10,799 bases of DNA. It comes from Intestinibacter sp034113885. Lineage in GTDB: Bacteria; Bacillota; Clostridia; Peptostreptococcales; Peptostreptococcaceae. Where the stretch lies: NCBI RefSeq assembly GCF_034113885.1, contig NZ_JAXEWM010000185.1, positions 1 through 10,799 on the forward strand, given 5' to 3'. Below the pieces are notes generated by a model. It made no database searches. It had not been told where the DNA came from and saw nothing but the letters and a program-made list of their open reading frames with translations. Positions 1 to 6,445 of this stretch are shown in pieces; positions within the stretch are counted from its first letter, which is position 1; every line of letters starts with the position of its first letter. A program made the translations under genes and the position numbers.

Positions 1-10
1 TAAAATATTC

Positions 11-262
11 TTATTCTCTCATATTAGTGTTACTCTCTAGCATATCTGATAATTTGACATGTATCTCGTTTGTGTATCTTTTAAAAAATAATTTTTGCAA
101 ATAAAATATAATAAAAATCGCCAGCGTAAAAGCTACAGTTATAATCGAAATATTTATATCGTAATCCTTTGTCCACAGAAAAATACATATATTAAACGAT
201 AAACAAGCTACGAAAATCACAAAATTAAGTATCAAATTTACTATATTTAATCTCTTCATCAT
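11..262 (-). CDS. N-terminal part of a sensor histidine kinase, stopping after 83 codons
   Basis: The 83-residue product starts right after the response regulator gene. It has two hydrophobic segments (about residues 7-29 and 37-58) joined by a very short external loop, then a basic juxtamembrane stretch (KLFFKRY) and the beginning of a helical linker. This layout matches the small, intramembrane-sensing type of kinase usually encoded next to ABC transporters (family knowledge). The catalytic part is missing: there is no DHp histidine box and no ATPase domain before an in-frame TAA at 11-13. Reading through that stop gives E-Y-F, which could continue the linker, but only ten bases remain in the window. 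The gene may therefore be interrupted by a nonsense mutation or frameshift, or it may be a genuine small membrane protein. The ribosome binding site GGGAGAG lies within the last codons of the regulator gene; ATG at 262 or at 259 could be used. The kinase assignment is an inference from position and topology. Confidence 0.6.
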   Translation of the reverse strand: MMKRLNIVNLILNFVIFVACLSFNICIFLWTKDYDINISIITVAFTLAIFIIFYLQKLFFKRYTNEIHVKLSDMLESNTNMRE

Positions 263-265
263 AAG

Positions 266-940
266 CTACTCTCCCAATATATAACCTATTCCAAACAACG
301 TAACTATGTACTCTGGATTTTTAGGGTCATCCTCGATTTTTTTGCGGAGTCTTCTGACATTTACAGATAAAGTATTATCGTCTACATAATTTCCATTGTA
401 GTCCCATAATTTATCTAGCAAAACCTCCTTAGTCATAGCTATTCCCTTGTTTTTGCAAAGTAGCTCTAAAAGCTTGTATTCTGTAACGCTCAGCTTAATT
501 TCTTCATTTCTCTTATATACCTTTTTGCTGTCAAAATCTATCTTCAACTCCTTATAGACAAATAATTTCTTAGCCTTTATATCGCTTCTTTTTAAAATTG
601 CATTTATCTTAAATTTAAGCACCTCTATTGAAAAAGGCTTTGATATATAGTCGTCACAGCCACTCTCAAATCCCCTTATCATATCCTCCTCTGTATCATT
701 TGCAGTGAAAAACACGACTGGAAAATCTATTTGATTTTTTATCTCGCTACATAAATCTAGCCCGCTTCCATCTGGGAGACCTATATCTAAAAGCAGAAAA
801 TCTATATGGTTTTCAGATATAACATTTTTCGCCTCCTGCTTAGTATATACACTTATAGTATTATAACCTTCTTTTTTAAGTGCAAACGACACACCTCTAT
901 TTAAAAGCTTGTCATCCTCGACAATTAAAATATTTTTCAT
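266..940 (-). CDS. OmpR/PhoB-family response regulator
   Basis: A 224-residue two-domain transcription regulator. The receiver domain spans about residues 1-115 and has the full phosphorylation site: acidic pair D9/D10, phospho-acceptor D52 (LLLDIGLPDG), T79 (FFTAND) and K101 (ISKPF). The C-terminal part, about 128-224, is a winged-helix DNA-binding domain with the typical TEYKLLELL, VDDNTLSVNVRRLRKKI and GIGYILGE stretches. The ATG at 940 follows a strong GGAGGAAGCT site. The stop at 266 is three bases before the next gene, whose ribosome binding site lies in these last codons, so the two are probably translationally coupled. Its position after an ABC ATPase/permease pair suggests that it controls that transporter. 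The 11-bp direct repeats at 4302-4323 are a good candidate for its operator (inference). The length and key residues are normal for the family. Confidence 0.95.
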   Translation of the reverse strand: MKNILIVEDDKLLNRGVSFALKKEGYNTISVYTKQEAKNVISENHIDFLLLDIGLPDGSGLDLCSEIKNQIDFPVVFFTANDTEEDMIRGFESGCDDYISKPFSIEVLKFKINAILKRSDIKAKKLFVYKELKIDFDSKKVYKRNEEIKLSVTEYKLLELLCKNKGIAMTKEVLLDKLWDYNGNYVDDNTLSVNVRRLRKKIEDDPKNPEYIVTLFGIGYILGE

Positions 941-962
941 AGCTTCCTCCTAAATACAATAA

Positions 963-995
963 ATCACGGACAATAAATTGTATATTATCCGTGAT
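963..995 (-). terminator. 13-bp stem hairpin between permease and regulator genes (possible partial terminator)
   Basis: The arms 963-975 and 983-995 pair over 13 positions, with one G-U wobble in the minus-strand transcript and a 7-nt loop. The core is ATCACGGA against TCCGTGAT. The sequence that follows on the minus strand is T-rich but interrupted (TTATTGTATTTA), so termination would be incomplete at best. It begins 45 bases after the permease stop and ends 12 bases before the regulator's ribosome binding site. It could lower regulator and kinase output relative to the ABC proteins, or act as a processing or stability element. I see no clear separate promoter for the regulator gene. Confidence 0.5.
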
Positions 996-1040
996 ATAAA
1001 TATTATTTACTTAAATTCTATCATTTTATCGTAAATATAG

Positions 1041-3581
1041 CTATTTTTCTATTCTTCTAAGTCTATCTGTCACGCTTGATTTAGAGCTTTGTTTATACAC
1101 AACGCTAGGAGTTATAGTGCAAACTAGCAATATAAGCACTACCAATAAAATCAACGCACTGGTAGGGAATACAAATTCTGCATAATCGACCATATTTTTA
1201 ATCAATTTTGAAATCATATACACGACACTCATACCTAAGGTCATTATCATAAATATCGTTATACCTGCATAATACAAGCCTTCAAAAGTCAGCATCTTCT
1301 TGATTTGTCTTTTAGTCATTCCTATGCTCTCAATTACGGCAAGCTCTGTCAATCTCGTATTTACATTTGTGACCATTACATTTATAAAATTAAGTATCCC
1401 TATAAATATCAAAATTATAGAAATCCCGCCAACTATTATGTTCATCATTATCATGCTTTGTTCGAAGTTTTCAACTGCATCTGATCTTGCTTCTAAATTT
1501 ACATCCTTGCTTTCTTCAGCCATAAGCTTTAGCTTATTTTTTACTGATGGTTCGTATTTTTGATTTACATCGACCTTTACAATATTATTTAGTATATCGC
1601 AGTCGATTTTATCTATTACGGACTCACTTATATAAAATATAGGTATACCTATTTCGTTTTCTTTACCAAAGTTAAGTACATTATTTTTATCTTCAACTAT
1701 ATTTACTCCCAAATCAACAGACTTAGTTCTATCTGAATTTCTAAATGTAATTTGTTGATTAGAAAAATCTAATTCTTCGTAATTAGGATAGTAGAATGTA
1801 CTTGTAAGTGCTATTTTTCCTTGCTTAAATGCCTCTACATCTATTTTATCGTCATTTAATTTTTCAAATTTGTCTATAGTTTCATCGTCTACAAATGATA
1901 CCCATGTAGTAAGTTTGCTTGGATCCTTCTTTACCTTTTGTAGATAATTGTCTAAAGTATTTTCCTCTGTAGCGAATCTTTCATATCCAGCCTTTAAAGC
2001 AGGCATAAGAACATCTTCATTCATATCCATTCGTAAATTTGAGACCTTGTTTACTTTTACTGAAGTTACACCTTTAATTGATTTTATCGTTTCTATATCC
2101 TCATCGCTTAATTCAGAAATATTATCTCCATAATTTGTAAGTTCAAAATCATTTGGATAATATTTTTGTTGATAATTATCGACGCTCAAGCTATTCATAA
2201 AAGTATTTACACTTAAAAAAGTCAATATACCCATAAATAATGATAAAAATACTAAAATTGATCGTTTCTTATCTCTAAAAACATTATACCAAGCCATCTT
2301 GTATAGCTTTCCACCATTAGTTGATTTTCTATTTTTCTTTTGTTTTTTAGGCTTCCCACCTGTGTAATTTAATGCTTCTATAGGTGAAACTTTGCTCGCT
2401 ATTTTAGCTGGTTTTCTACAGCTTATTAAAACTGTAAATAGTGAAAACAATATAGTTCCTCCAAATACTAATGGTGTAAAATGCACATTATTAGGCATCA
2501 AATCTGCATAATAGGTGCCTGAGCAAAACGATTCTATTGCATAAGGTACAACTAAAAATGAAACAGCCAGCGAAATAATTATTCCTATTGGTATCCCTAC
2601 TATAGATAATCTAAGACCTTGACCTCTTACTATCTTTTTAATTTGCTTAGGTGAAGCTCCGATAGTTTTTAGCATACCGTAAAATTGAATATCCTTTGTT
2701 ACAGCGATATACAAAATATTGTAGATCAATAAATAACCACTAAGTACCATGAATGCTCCAATAAGTCCAACTACTATAATAGCTGACATCTCTATATCCT
2801 TAGAATCTTCTTCTACATCATAGTTAAATTCAAACTTTTGATTGTTTTTTAAATCCACATTTTCCTCTAAAAGATTTGTTGAACCGTATTTTTCACTCTT
2901 TTTAAAGGTCATTGATAGTATTCCGTTTTCTTCTAGAGATAAATTGTGCTTTGCCACAAAATCCTCTGATACATATATTACACTAGCCCCATTTTCCATG
3001 AATGCAAGTGATTCTGTGTAATTTTTAAATTGCCCACTTATAATAAATTCTTTTTCTTCAGTTTTCCCATTTACTTCATATGTTAATTTTATCTTATCTC
3101 CTATTTGCGTATCTTCTATGTCTAGTAGCTTTTTAGACATCTCTGATACCATAATTTCATTTTCACCTTCAGGATAATCACCCTTTATCTCACCCATAGC
3201 TGGAGATATTTGTTTATCCCAATTTTCTCTATCTATATATTGAAGAACTACATTTCTTCCTTTTTTAGATAGCTCATCTGGATTCAAATTTCCAACTGAA
3301 ATTTCTTCACCTATTGCATCAGATATGTTTAGGTCTTTAATCTGTTTTATCTGCTCGTCAGTAGGGTTTGGTAAAAAAGTAGTTGCAGTAGTACCTTGAT
3401 ATCTTAAATTCATAACTCTGTAGTTTTTTGCAAAGCTTATTCCCAAGGTAAATACGCTCGAAATCATAAAAGTAGTCAATATTATAGCTATAATTGCAAA
3501 AATATTTCTTGTCTTGTTAGCTTTTAGTGATGATTTAGTTATTTTCTTTATTATATTTTTGTTGTTATTTTCAAATTTCAT
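1041..3581 (-). CDS. ABC transporter permease with two FtsX/MacB-type domains
   Basis: An 846-residue membrane protein built as a tandem duplication. The first half has a membrane segment at about 27-50, a large extracytoplasmic domain at about 51-263, and a three-segment FtsX core at about 264-405 with the coupling stretch MLKTIGASPKQIKKI. The second half repeats this: a segment at about 441-462, an external domain at about 463-708, and a core at about 709-846 with VIESIGMTKRQIKKML. Eight membrane helices are expected in all. This is the fused permease form that partners a MacB/LolD-type ATPase, a class used in resistance to peptides and antibiotics and in envelope work (family knowledge). 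It differs from BceB, which has ten helices and one large external domain. The start ATG overlaps the ATPase stop by one base (TAATG), and a GAGGTGA site lies just upstream. The substrate cannot be read from the sequence; antimicrobial-peptide detoxification is the likeliest role given the linked two-component genes. Confidence 0.9.
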   Translation of the reverse strand: MKFENNNKNIIKKITKSSLKANKTRNIFAIIAIILTTFMISSVFTLGISFAKNYRVMNLRYQGTTATTFLPNPTDEQIKQIKDLNISDAIGEEISVGNLNPDELSKKGRNVVLQYIDRENWDKQISPAMGEIKGDYPEGENEIMVSEMSKKLLDIEDTQIGDKIKLTYEVNGKTEEKEFIISGQFKNYTESLAFMENGASVIYVSEDFVAKHNLSLEENGILSMTFKKSEKYGSTNLLEENVDLKNNQKFEFNYDVEEDSKDIEMSAIIVVGLIGAFMVLSGYLLIYNILYIAVTKDIQFYGMLKTIGASPKQIKKIVRGQGLRLSIVGIPIGIIISLAVSFLVVPYAIESFCSGTYYADLMPNNVHFTPLVFGGTILFSLFTVLISCRKPAKIASKVSPIEALNYTGGKPKKQKKNRKSTNGGKLYKMAWYNVFRDKKRSILVFLSLFMGILTFLSVNTFMNSLSVDNYQQKYYPNDFELTNYGDNISELSDEDIETIKSIKGVTSVKVNKVSNLRMDMNEDVLMPALKAGYERFATEENTLDNYLQKVKKDPSKLTTWVSFVDDETIDKFEKLNDDKIDVEAFKQGKIALTSTFYYPNYEELDFSNQQITFRNSDRTKSVDLGVNIVEDKNNVLNFGKENEIGIPIFYISESVIDKIDCDILNNIVKVDVNQKYEPSVKNKLKLMAEESKDVNLEARSDAVENFEQSMIMMNIIVGGISIILIFIGILNFINVMVTNVNTRLTELAVIESIGMTKRQIKKMLTFEGLYYAGITIFMIMTLGMSVVYMISKLIKNMVDYAEFVFPTSALILLVVLILLVCTITPSVVYKQSSKSSVTDRLRRIEK

Positions 3582-4255
3582 TACTCATCACCTCTTACGA
3601 TTCTTCCATCCTCGATTCTTATAACTCTATCTGCTAGCTGTGCTATTTCTTCATTATGTGTGATCATAACTATTGTTTGATTGAACTTGTTACTAGTCAT
3701 TTTAAGTAGTCCGATTACATCCATACTAGTCTTGCTGTCTAGGTTTCCAGTTGGCTCATCTGCTAGAATTATAGCTGGCTTTGTCGCAAGTGCCCTTGCT
3801 ATTGCTACTCTCTGCTGTTGACCTCCTGATAAATTGTTAGGCATATTTGTGATTTTGTCTTTAAGTCCAAGGATTTCAATTATCGAGTCGACGTATTCTG
3901 TATCGATTTTTACTCCATCTAGCTCTATTGGAAGCACTATGTTTTCGTATACATTTAGTATTGGAACTAAATTGTAGTTTTGAAATATAAATCCTATATT
4001 TCTTCTTCTGAATATAGTTAGCTCCTCGTCATTCATATCGTTTATCCTTTTGCCATTTATATAGACCTCACCTCTAGTCATTGTGTCTAGGCCTCCCAGC
4101 ATGTTTAGAAGTGTGGACTTCCCACTTCCAGATGTGCCGACTATCGCTACGAATTCTCCTTCCTCTATTTCTAAGCTGACATCATTTAATGCGCTTACCA
4201 TATTTTCGTCTTTTCCGTATATTTTTATTAAGTTATTAGCTTTTAGTATACTCAT
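3581..4255 (-). CDS. ABC transporter ATP-binding protein, MacB/LolD/BceA type
   Basis: The 224-residue nucleotide-binding subunit of the transporter formed with the downstream permease. Counting from the ATG at 4255, it has Walker A GTSGSGKST (40-48), the Q-loop glutamine at 92 (FIFQNYNL), signature LSGGQ (142-146), Walker B IILADEP with catalytic E167, D-loop LD (172-173) and the H-loop histidine at 200 (ITHNEE). The signature LSGGQQQRVAIARAL and ADEPTGNLD are characteristic of the MacB/LolD/BceA branch. A GTG at 4262-4264 would add three residues, but it lies inside the ribosome binding site GAGGTGA; the ATG at 4255 has proper spacing and I prefer it. This is the first gene of a four-gene block, about 30 bases downstream of a -10 element and preceded by tandem regulator boxes. 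All catalytic residues are present, so the protein should be active. Confidence 0.95.
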   Translation of the reverse strand: MSILKANNLIKIYGKDENMVSALNDVSLEIEEGEFVAIVGTSGSGKSTLLNMLGGLDTMTRGEVYINGKRINDMNDEELTIFRRRNIGFIFQNYNLVPILNVYENIVLPIELDGVKIDTEYVDSIIEILGLKDKITNMPNNLSGGQQQRVAIARALATKPAIILADEPTGNLDSKTSMDVIGLLKMTSNKFNQTIVMITHNEEIAQLADRVIRIEDGRIVRGDE

Positions 4256-4284
4256 ATTTATCACCTCGATTATTTAATTTTATA

Positions 4285-4312
4285 TTTATATTGTAAATAA
4301 AACTTCTGACAA
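4285..4312 (-). promoter_or_regulatory. Promoter of the ABC-transporter/two-component operon
   Basis: On the minus strand, -35 TTGTCA (4307-4312) and -10 TATAAA (4285-4290) are separated by 16 bp. The -10 ends 29 bases before the ATPase start codon, leaving a short leader that contains the ribosome binding site. The -35 lies inside the second of two direct 11-bp repeats, the usual arrangement for activation by an OmpR-family regulator. Assigned by eye from consensus similarity. Confidence 0.65.
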
Positions 4313-4323
4313 ACTTGTGACAA
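4302..4323 (-). promoter_or_regulatory. Tandem 11-bp direct repeat, candidate response-regulator operator
   Basis: On the minus strand the repeats read TTGTCACAAGT (4313-4323) followed directly by TTGTCAGAAGT (4302-4312), with ten of eleven bases identical. OmpR/PhoB-family dimers bind head to tail on direct repeats about 11 bp, one helical turn, apart (established). The second copy overlaps the -35 of the ATPase promoter. The obvious candidate binder is the regulator encoded at 266-940, which would make the operon autoregulated (inference). Confidence 0.6.
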
Positions 4324-4349
4324 AATAAAAAGAACATATCTATTATTTT

Positions 4350-4358
4350 TTAACTAAT
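4350..4358. repeat. 9-bp direct repeat flanking the IS (left copy of target duplication)
   Basis: TTAACTAAT occurs here and again at 5482-5490, directly outside the two ends of the IS982 element. Members of this IS family make short target duplications within this size range (family knowledge). That the joined flanks re-form a symmetric hairpin supports these boundaries. The true duplication could be a base shorter or longer. Confidence 0.6.
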
Positions 4359-4379
4359 CTATTGTGCTAGTTAATTTTT
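4359..4379 (+). repeat. Left terminal inverted repeat of the IS982 element
   Basis: Contains TTGTGCTAGTTAATTTTT (4362-4379), whose exact reverse complement occurs at 5460-5477. The three outermost bases (CTA) do not align perfectly with the other end. Confidence 0.75.
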
Positions 4380-4428
4380 TTACCAAATAAAGTAAATTGA
4401 TTTTTGCAAAAAATAATATCTTATTAGT

Positions 4429-4465
4429 AGGTTAGTATTTGTAAATTTTAACCAAATACTAACCT
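4429..4465 (+). terminator. Plus-strand terminator-like hairpin at the 3' end of the transposase gene
   Basis: A perfect 12-bp stem, GGTTAGTATTTG (4430-4441) with CAAATACTAACC (4453-4464), extends by one A-T pair to 4429 and 4465 and has an 11-nt loop. On the plus strand it runs straight into TTTTTATTTT (4465-4474), a good intrinsic terminator. On the minus strand, the transposase's own direction, no T-run follows directly. The transposase stop codon lies in the loop. It would block transcripts entering the element from the ABC side, which would be antisense to the transposase. Confidence 0.6.
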
Positions 4466-5389
4466 TTTTATTTTAGCTATAGAATCATAATTTCCCATAA
4501 GTTTATTTATTAAAAAAGAAATATTATGAGCTAAAATCTTTATCGAAGTTCTAGTTATAAATCCTAGCATTGATTTACTTTTAACTTTATTTAAATTTAA
4601 TTGCTCTGTTAATTGAGAAAAACTAGTTTCTATCCTTCTTCTGACTTTAAATATTAGTTGTCTTATTTCTTTTGGATAGTTATCTTTACTATTACCTCTT
4701 TTTAAGAATAATAAATTTATATCTCTTTCACCTTTTAGCTCAGGCGTTAGCCTTTTATTAACATATCCTTTATCACCTATAATAGAAATAGAATTATATT
4801 TATCACATAAATCCCACACCGTATCTCTATCATCTATATTGGCTGGAGTTATAACATAGTCAGTTAAGAAACCGTCTACTGTAGTAAGTGCATGAAACTT
4901 AAATCCAAAATATGTTTGTTTCTTTGATGGACATCTACCATAAGAGGCTTCGCCTTTAAAGCACTTACTAAAATGAGCTCTACCAAACTCACATACAGGA
5001 ATAGGCATGCTGTCTATAATTCTTATATTATTAGAATGTGATTGAATATATTCTGAAATATATTCTCGTATTTCTTTAATTACAGCATATAGATTCCGTT
5101 TAGTTCTATTAAATCTAGTTCTATCTCCTAATTTAGGGAATAGTTTTATATATTCTCTTCTCAATAAACTGAAGAATGCTTTTTCTGAGTCAATAGTTAG
5201 AAGTTCTCCAACTATACTTATAGTGATTATTTCGCTATCTGAAAGTTTACTTTCCTTAATATTACGTCTATTTCTAATACTTATAGGAATAATATCTTTA
5301 TATACATCATCAATTATTGTATAAATTATAGTAAATAAATCAGTTAAATTTTCAATTTCTTGGATATAATAATTATTAAGCTCCAACAT
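4448..5389 (-). CDS. IS982-family transposase
   Basis: A 313-residue DDE transposase that cuts and rejoins the element ends. The acidic triad is visible: D126 in RIIDSMPIPVC, D206 in IIGDKGY and E254 in RRRIETSFSQL. The IDSMPIPVC stretch, the YGRCPSKKQTYFGFKFH stretch and the IETSFSQL block are typical of the IS982 family. The N-terminal region contains the family's SDSEIITISIVGELL helix. The ORF is uninterrupted and of normal length, so it is probably active. The ATG at 5389 is preceded by AGGAGGG (5398-5404) with 8-nt spacing. No convincing promoter was found; a TTGTGC in the right inverted repeat (5472-5477) could act as a weak -35. Since the terminator of the upstream acetamidase gene appears to be split, the transposase may also be transcribed by read-through. 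Confidence 0.93.
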   Translation of the reverse strand: MLELNNYYIQEIENLTDLFTIIYTIIDDVYKDIIPISIRNRRNIKESKLSDSEIITISIVGELLTIDSEKAFFSLLRREYIKLFPKLGDRTRFNRTKRNLYAVIKEIREYISEYIQSHSNNIRIIDSMPIPVCEFGRAHFSKCFKGEASYGRCPSKKQTYFGFKFHALTTVDGFLTDYVITPANIDDRDTVWDLCDKYNSISIIGDKGYVNKRLTPELKGERDINLLFLKRGNSKDNYPKEIRQLIFKVRRRIETSFSQLTEQLNLNKVKSKSMLGFITRTSIKILAHNISFLINKLMGNYDSIAKIKRLVFG

Positions 5390-5459
5390 TATAGTAACCC
5401 TCCTTTATATTGATGCTAATAATATTAGGGTGCTATATTTGTTGGAGTTTTATTATTGT

Positions 5460-5481
5460 AAAAATTAACTAGCACAACGAG
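5460..5481 (-). repeat. Right terminal inverted repeat of the IS982 element
   Basis: On the minus strand it reads CTCG followed by TTGTGCTAGTTAATTTTT, the last 18 bases (5460-5477) being identical to the left repeat. A short internal palindrome (TTAACT ... AGTTAA) spans 5465-5485, partly using the flanking duplication. Confidence 0.75.
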
Positions 5482-5490
5482 TTAACTAAT
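5482..5490. repeat. 9-bp direct repeat flanking the IS (right copy of target duplication)
   Basis: TTAACTAAT, identical to 4350-4358, lies directly outside the right end of the IS982 element. Confidence 0.6.
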
Positions 5491-5513
5491 AAATATGTTC
5501 TCATTTTTACTTT

Positions 5514-6407
5514 TTATATACTTACATTATATTTATCAAACAACCATATAGGCATTGTCATACGAGCTGTCTTAAGTGGGTTTACAACTTGGCAGACCTC
5601 CATATTTCCAGCAATTGATAAAAGCATTATAAGCTCGTGTATATCTAGTGGCACTGTTGCCTTTAGGAAATCAAGCATTTTAAAGCAAGCCTGGCTACTA
5701 GCTTCATCTAAAGTTTTTCCTGCTGCGATAGTTATGTATTCATCCTTTGTTTTAAGGAAAGGAGTAGGCATTACTGCATCCTTTAAAACTGTAACCTTTA
5801 CAGTTATCTCACCGTCGATTTCGATTCCGCAAGTTGCAGATTCTCCATTGCCCATGACTGCATGCAAGTCTCCCATAGCCAAAAGTGCACCGTCTACATT
5901 TACAGGTAAAAACAAGCTTGTTCCCTCTTGTATTTTATTGCAGTCCATGTTTGAGCCATGTTCTCCTGGTGTTCCGTTTAGTATTGCACCTTCCTTTGGG
6001 GCAGTTCCGATTACACCTATCATAGGATTTATAGGGAACTTAAGAGTATCGTTAAATACTGCATATCCATCTTCTATTTTTATAATTTTTGTGCGTTCTT
6101 CTTCTACAAAATCCTTTAGAGCACCTCTGCCTGGTGCTAATGACATAGCTCCCTGTGAAGCTAGCTCGATTTTTAAAATATCAACTCTTAAAACATCTCC
6201 AGACTCTGCACCATCTATGTATAAAGGTCCTGTCGCTGGATTTATATTAGAATAATCTATTAGATGAAATAAATCCTTTTCAGTTTTTATGCTGCCGTTG
6301 TAGCAATCTGAAGTTTGGAATACTACTGTGTCTCCAGATTTACAATGATGCTTTGCTTCGTTATTAGGTGACATTGATACTATTGAATCTTCTTTTTTTA
6401 TATACAT
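5514..6407 (-). CDS. Acetamidase/formamidase family amidohydrolase
   Basis: A 297-residue cytoplasmic protein of the FmdA/AmdA family, whose members hydrolyse short amides such as formamide and acetamide to ammonia and the acid. Family blocks are clear and in order: NPATGPLYIDGAESGD (56-71), GTPGEHGSNMDC (145-156), GDLHAVMGNGE (179-189) and, near the end, EVCQVVNP followed by a short C-terminal tail. There is no signal peptide or membrane segment. Length and motifs are complete, so it should be functional; the true substrate is unknown. The ATG at 6407 follows GGAGG (6414-6418) with 6-nt spacing. It is a single-gene unit with no amide transporter or nitrogen regulator beside it in the window. 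It had a terminator-like hairpin just after its stop, now apparently split by the IS982 element. Confidence 0.9.
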   Translation of the reverse strand: MYIKKEDSIVSMSPNNEAKHHCKSGDTVVFQTSDCYNGSIKTEKDLFHLIDYSNINPATGPLYIDGAESGDVLRVDILKIELASQGAMSLAPGRGALKDFVEEERTKIIKIEDGYAVFNDTLKFPINPMIGVIGTAPKEGAILNGTPGEHGSNMDCNKIQEGTSLFLPVNVDGALLAMGDLHAVMGNGESATCGIEIDGEITVKVTVLKDAVMPTPFLKTKDEYITIAAGKTLDEASSQACFKMLDFLKATVPLDIHELIMLLSIAGNMEVCQVVNPLKTARMTMPIWLFDKYNVSI

Positions 6408-6445
6408 ATTTTTCCTCCGTAATTTTTAATATCTTCATATAATTT

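Larger units (their letters stand above)
4359..5481 (-). mobile_element. Apparently complete IS982-family insertion sequence, 1123 bp
   Basis: The element carries one full-length DDE transposase, near-terminal inverted repeats identical over 18 bp, and a flanking 9-bp direct repeat. Its size fits IS982-family elements, which are roughly 1-1.2 kb. The extreme tips differ slightly (CTA against CTCG before the shared TTGTGC), so the exact ends carry about one or two bases of uncertainty. It lies between the acetamidase gene and the ABC operon with its transposase facing the same way as both. Its left end is only 35 bp from the proposed regulator boxes of the ABC promoter. The intact ORF and well-preserved duplication suggest a fairly recent insertion. 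Confidence 0.8.
4331..5501 (-). terminator. Terminator-like hairpin of the acetamidase gene, split by the insertion sequence
   Basis: The arms lie at 4331-4358 and 5491-5501, outside the IS982 element. Joining them without the element and one copy of the 9-bp duplication gives a 39-nt palindrome with an 18-position stem, of which 16 pairs are Watson-Crick. In the minus-strand RNA one of the two others is a G-U wobble. The loop is 3 nt. On the minus strand the stem is followed at once by TTTTTATTTTG, as in an intrinsic terminator. On the plus strand T-rich sequence also follows (5503-5515), so it may have worked both ways. The outer arm base lies 12 bases after the acetamidase stop codon. The stem is AT-rich. 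In the present sequence about 1.1 kb separates the arms, so it is probably not functional. Confidence 0.6.

Noticed and set aside
1041..4255. Assignment as a BceAB bacitracin-type transporter
   Set aside because: The permease has two FtsX cores and two large external domains, not the ten-helix, single-domain BceB layout, so no gene symbol was given.
4262..4264. GTG start for the ABC ATPase, giving 227 residues
   Set aside because: The GTG is part of the ribosome binding site GAGGTGA itself; the ATG at 4255 has correct spacing.
4331..5501. Long imperfect terminal inverted repeats of about 45 bp for the IS982 element
   Set aside because: Outer and inner repeats are out of register by several bases, and a 9-bp direct repeat lies between them; insertion into a pre-existing hairpin explains both better. 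Kept as the main alternative.
5734..6255. 173-codon plus-strand reading frame opposite the acetamidase gene
   Set aside because: It is antisense to a gene with clear family motifs, has no ribosome binding site, and its protein shows no recognisable domain. Other plus-strand frames (for example 7665-8030, 8098-8334, 10051-10314) were dropped for the same reasons.
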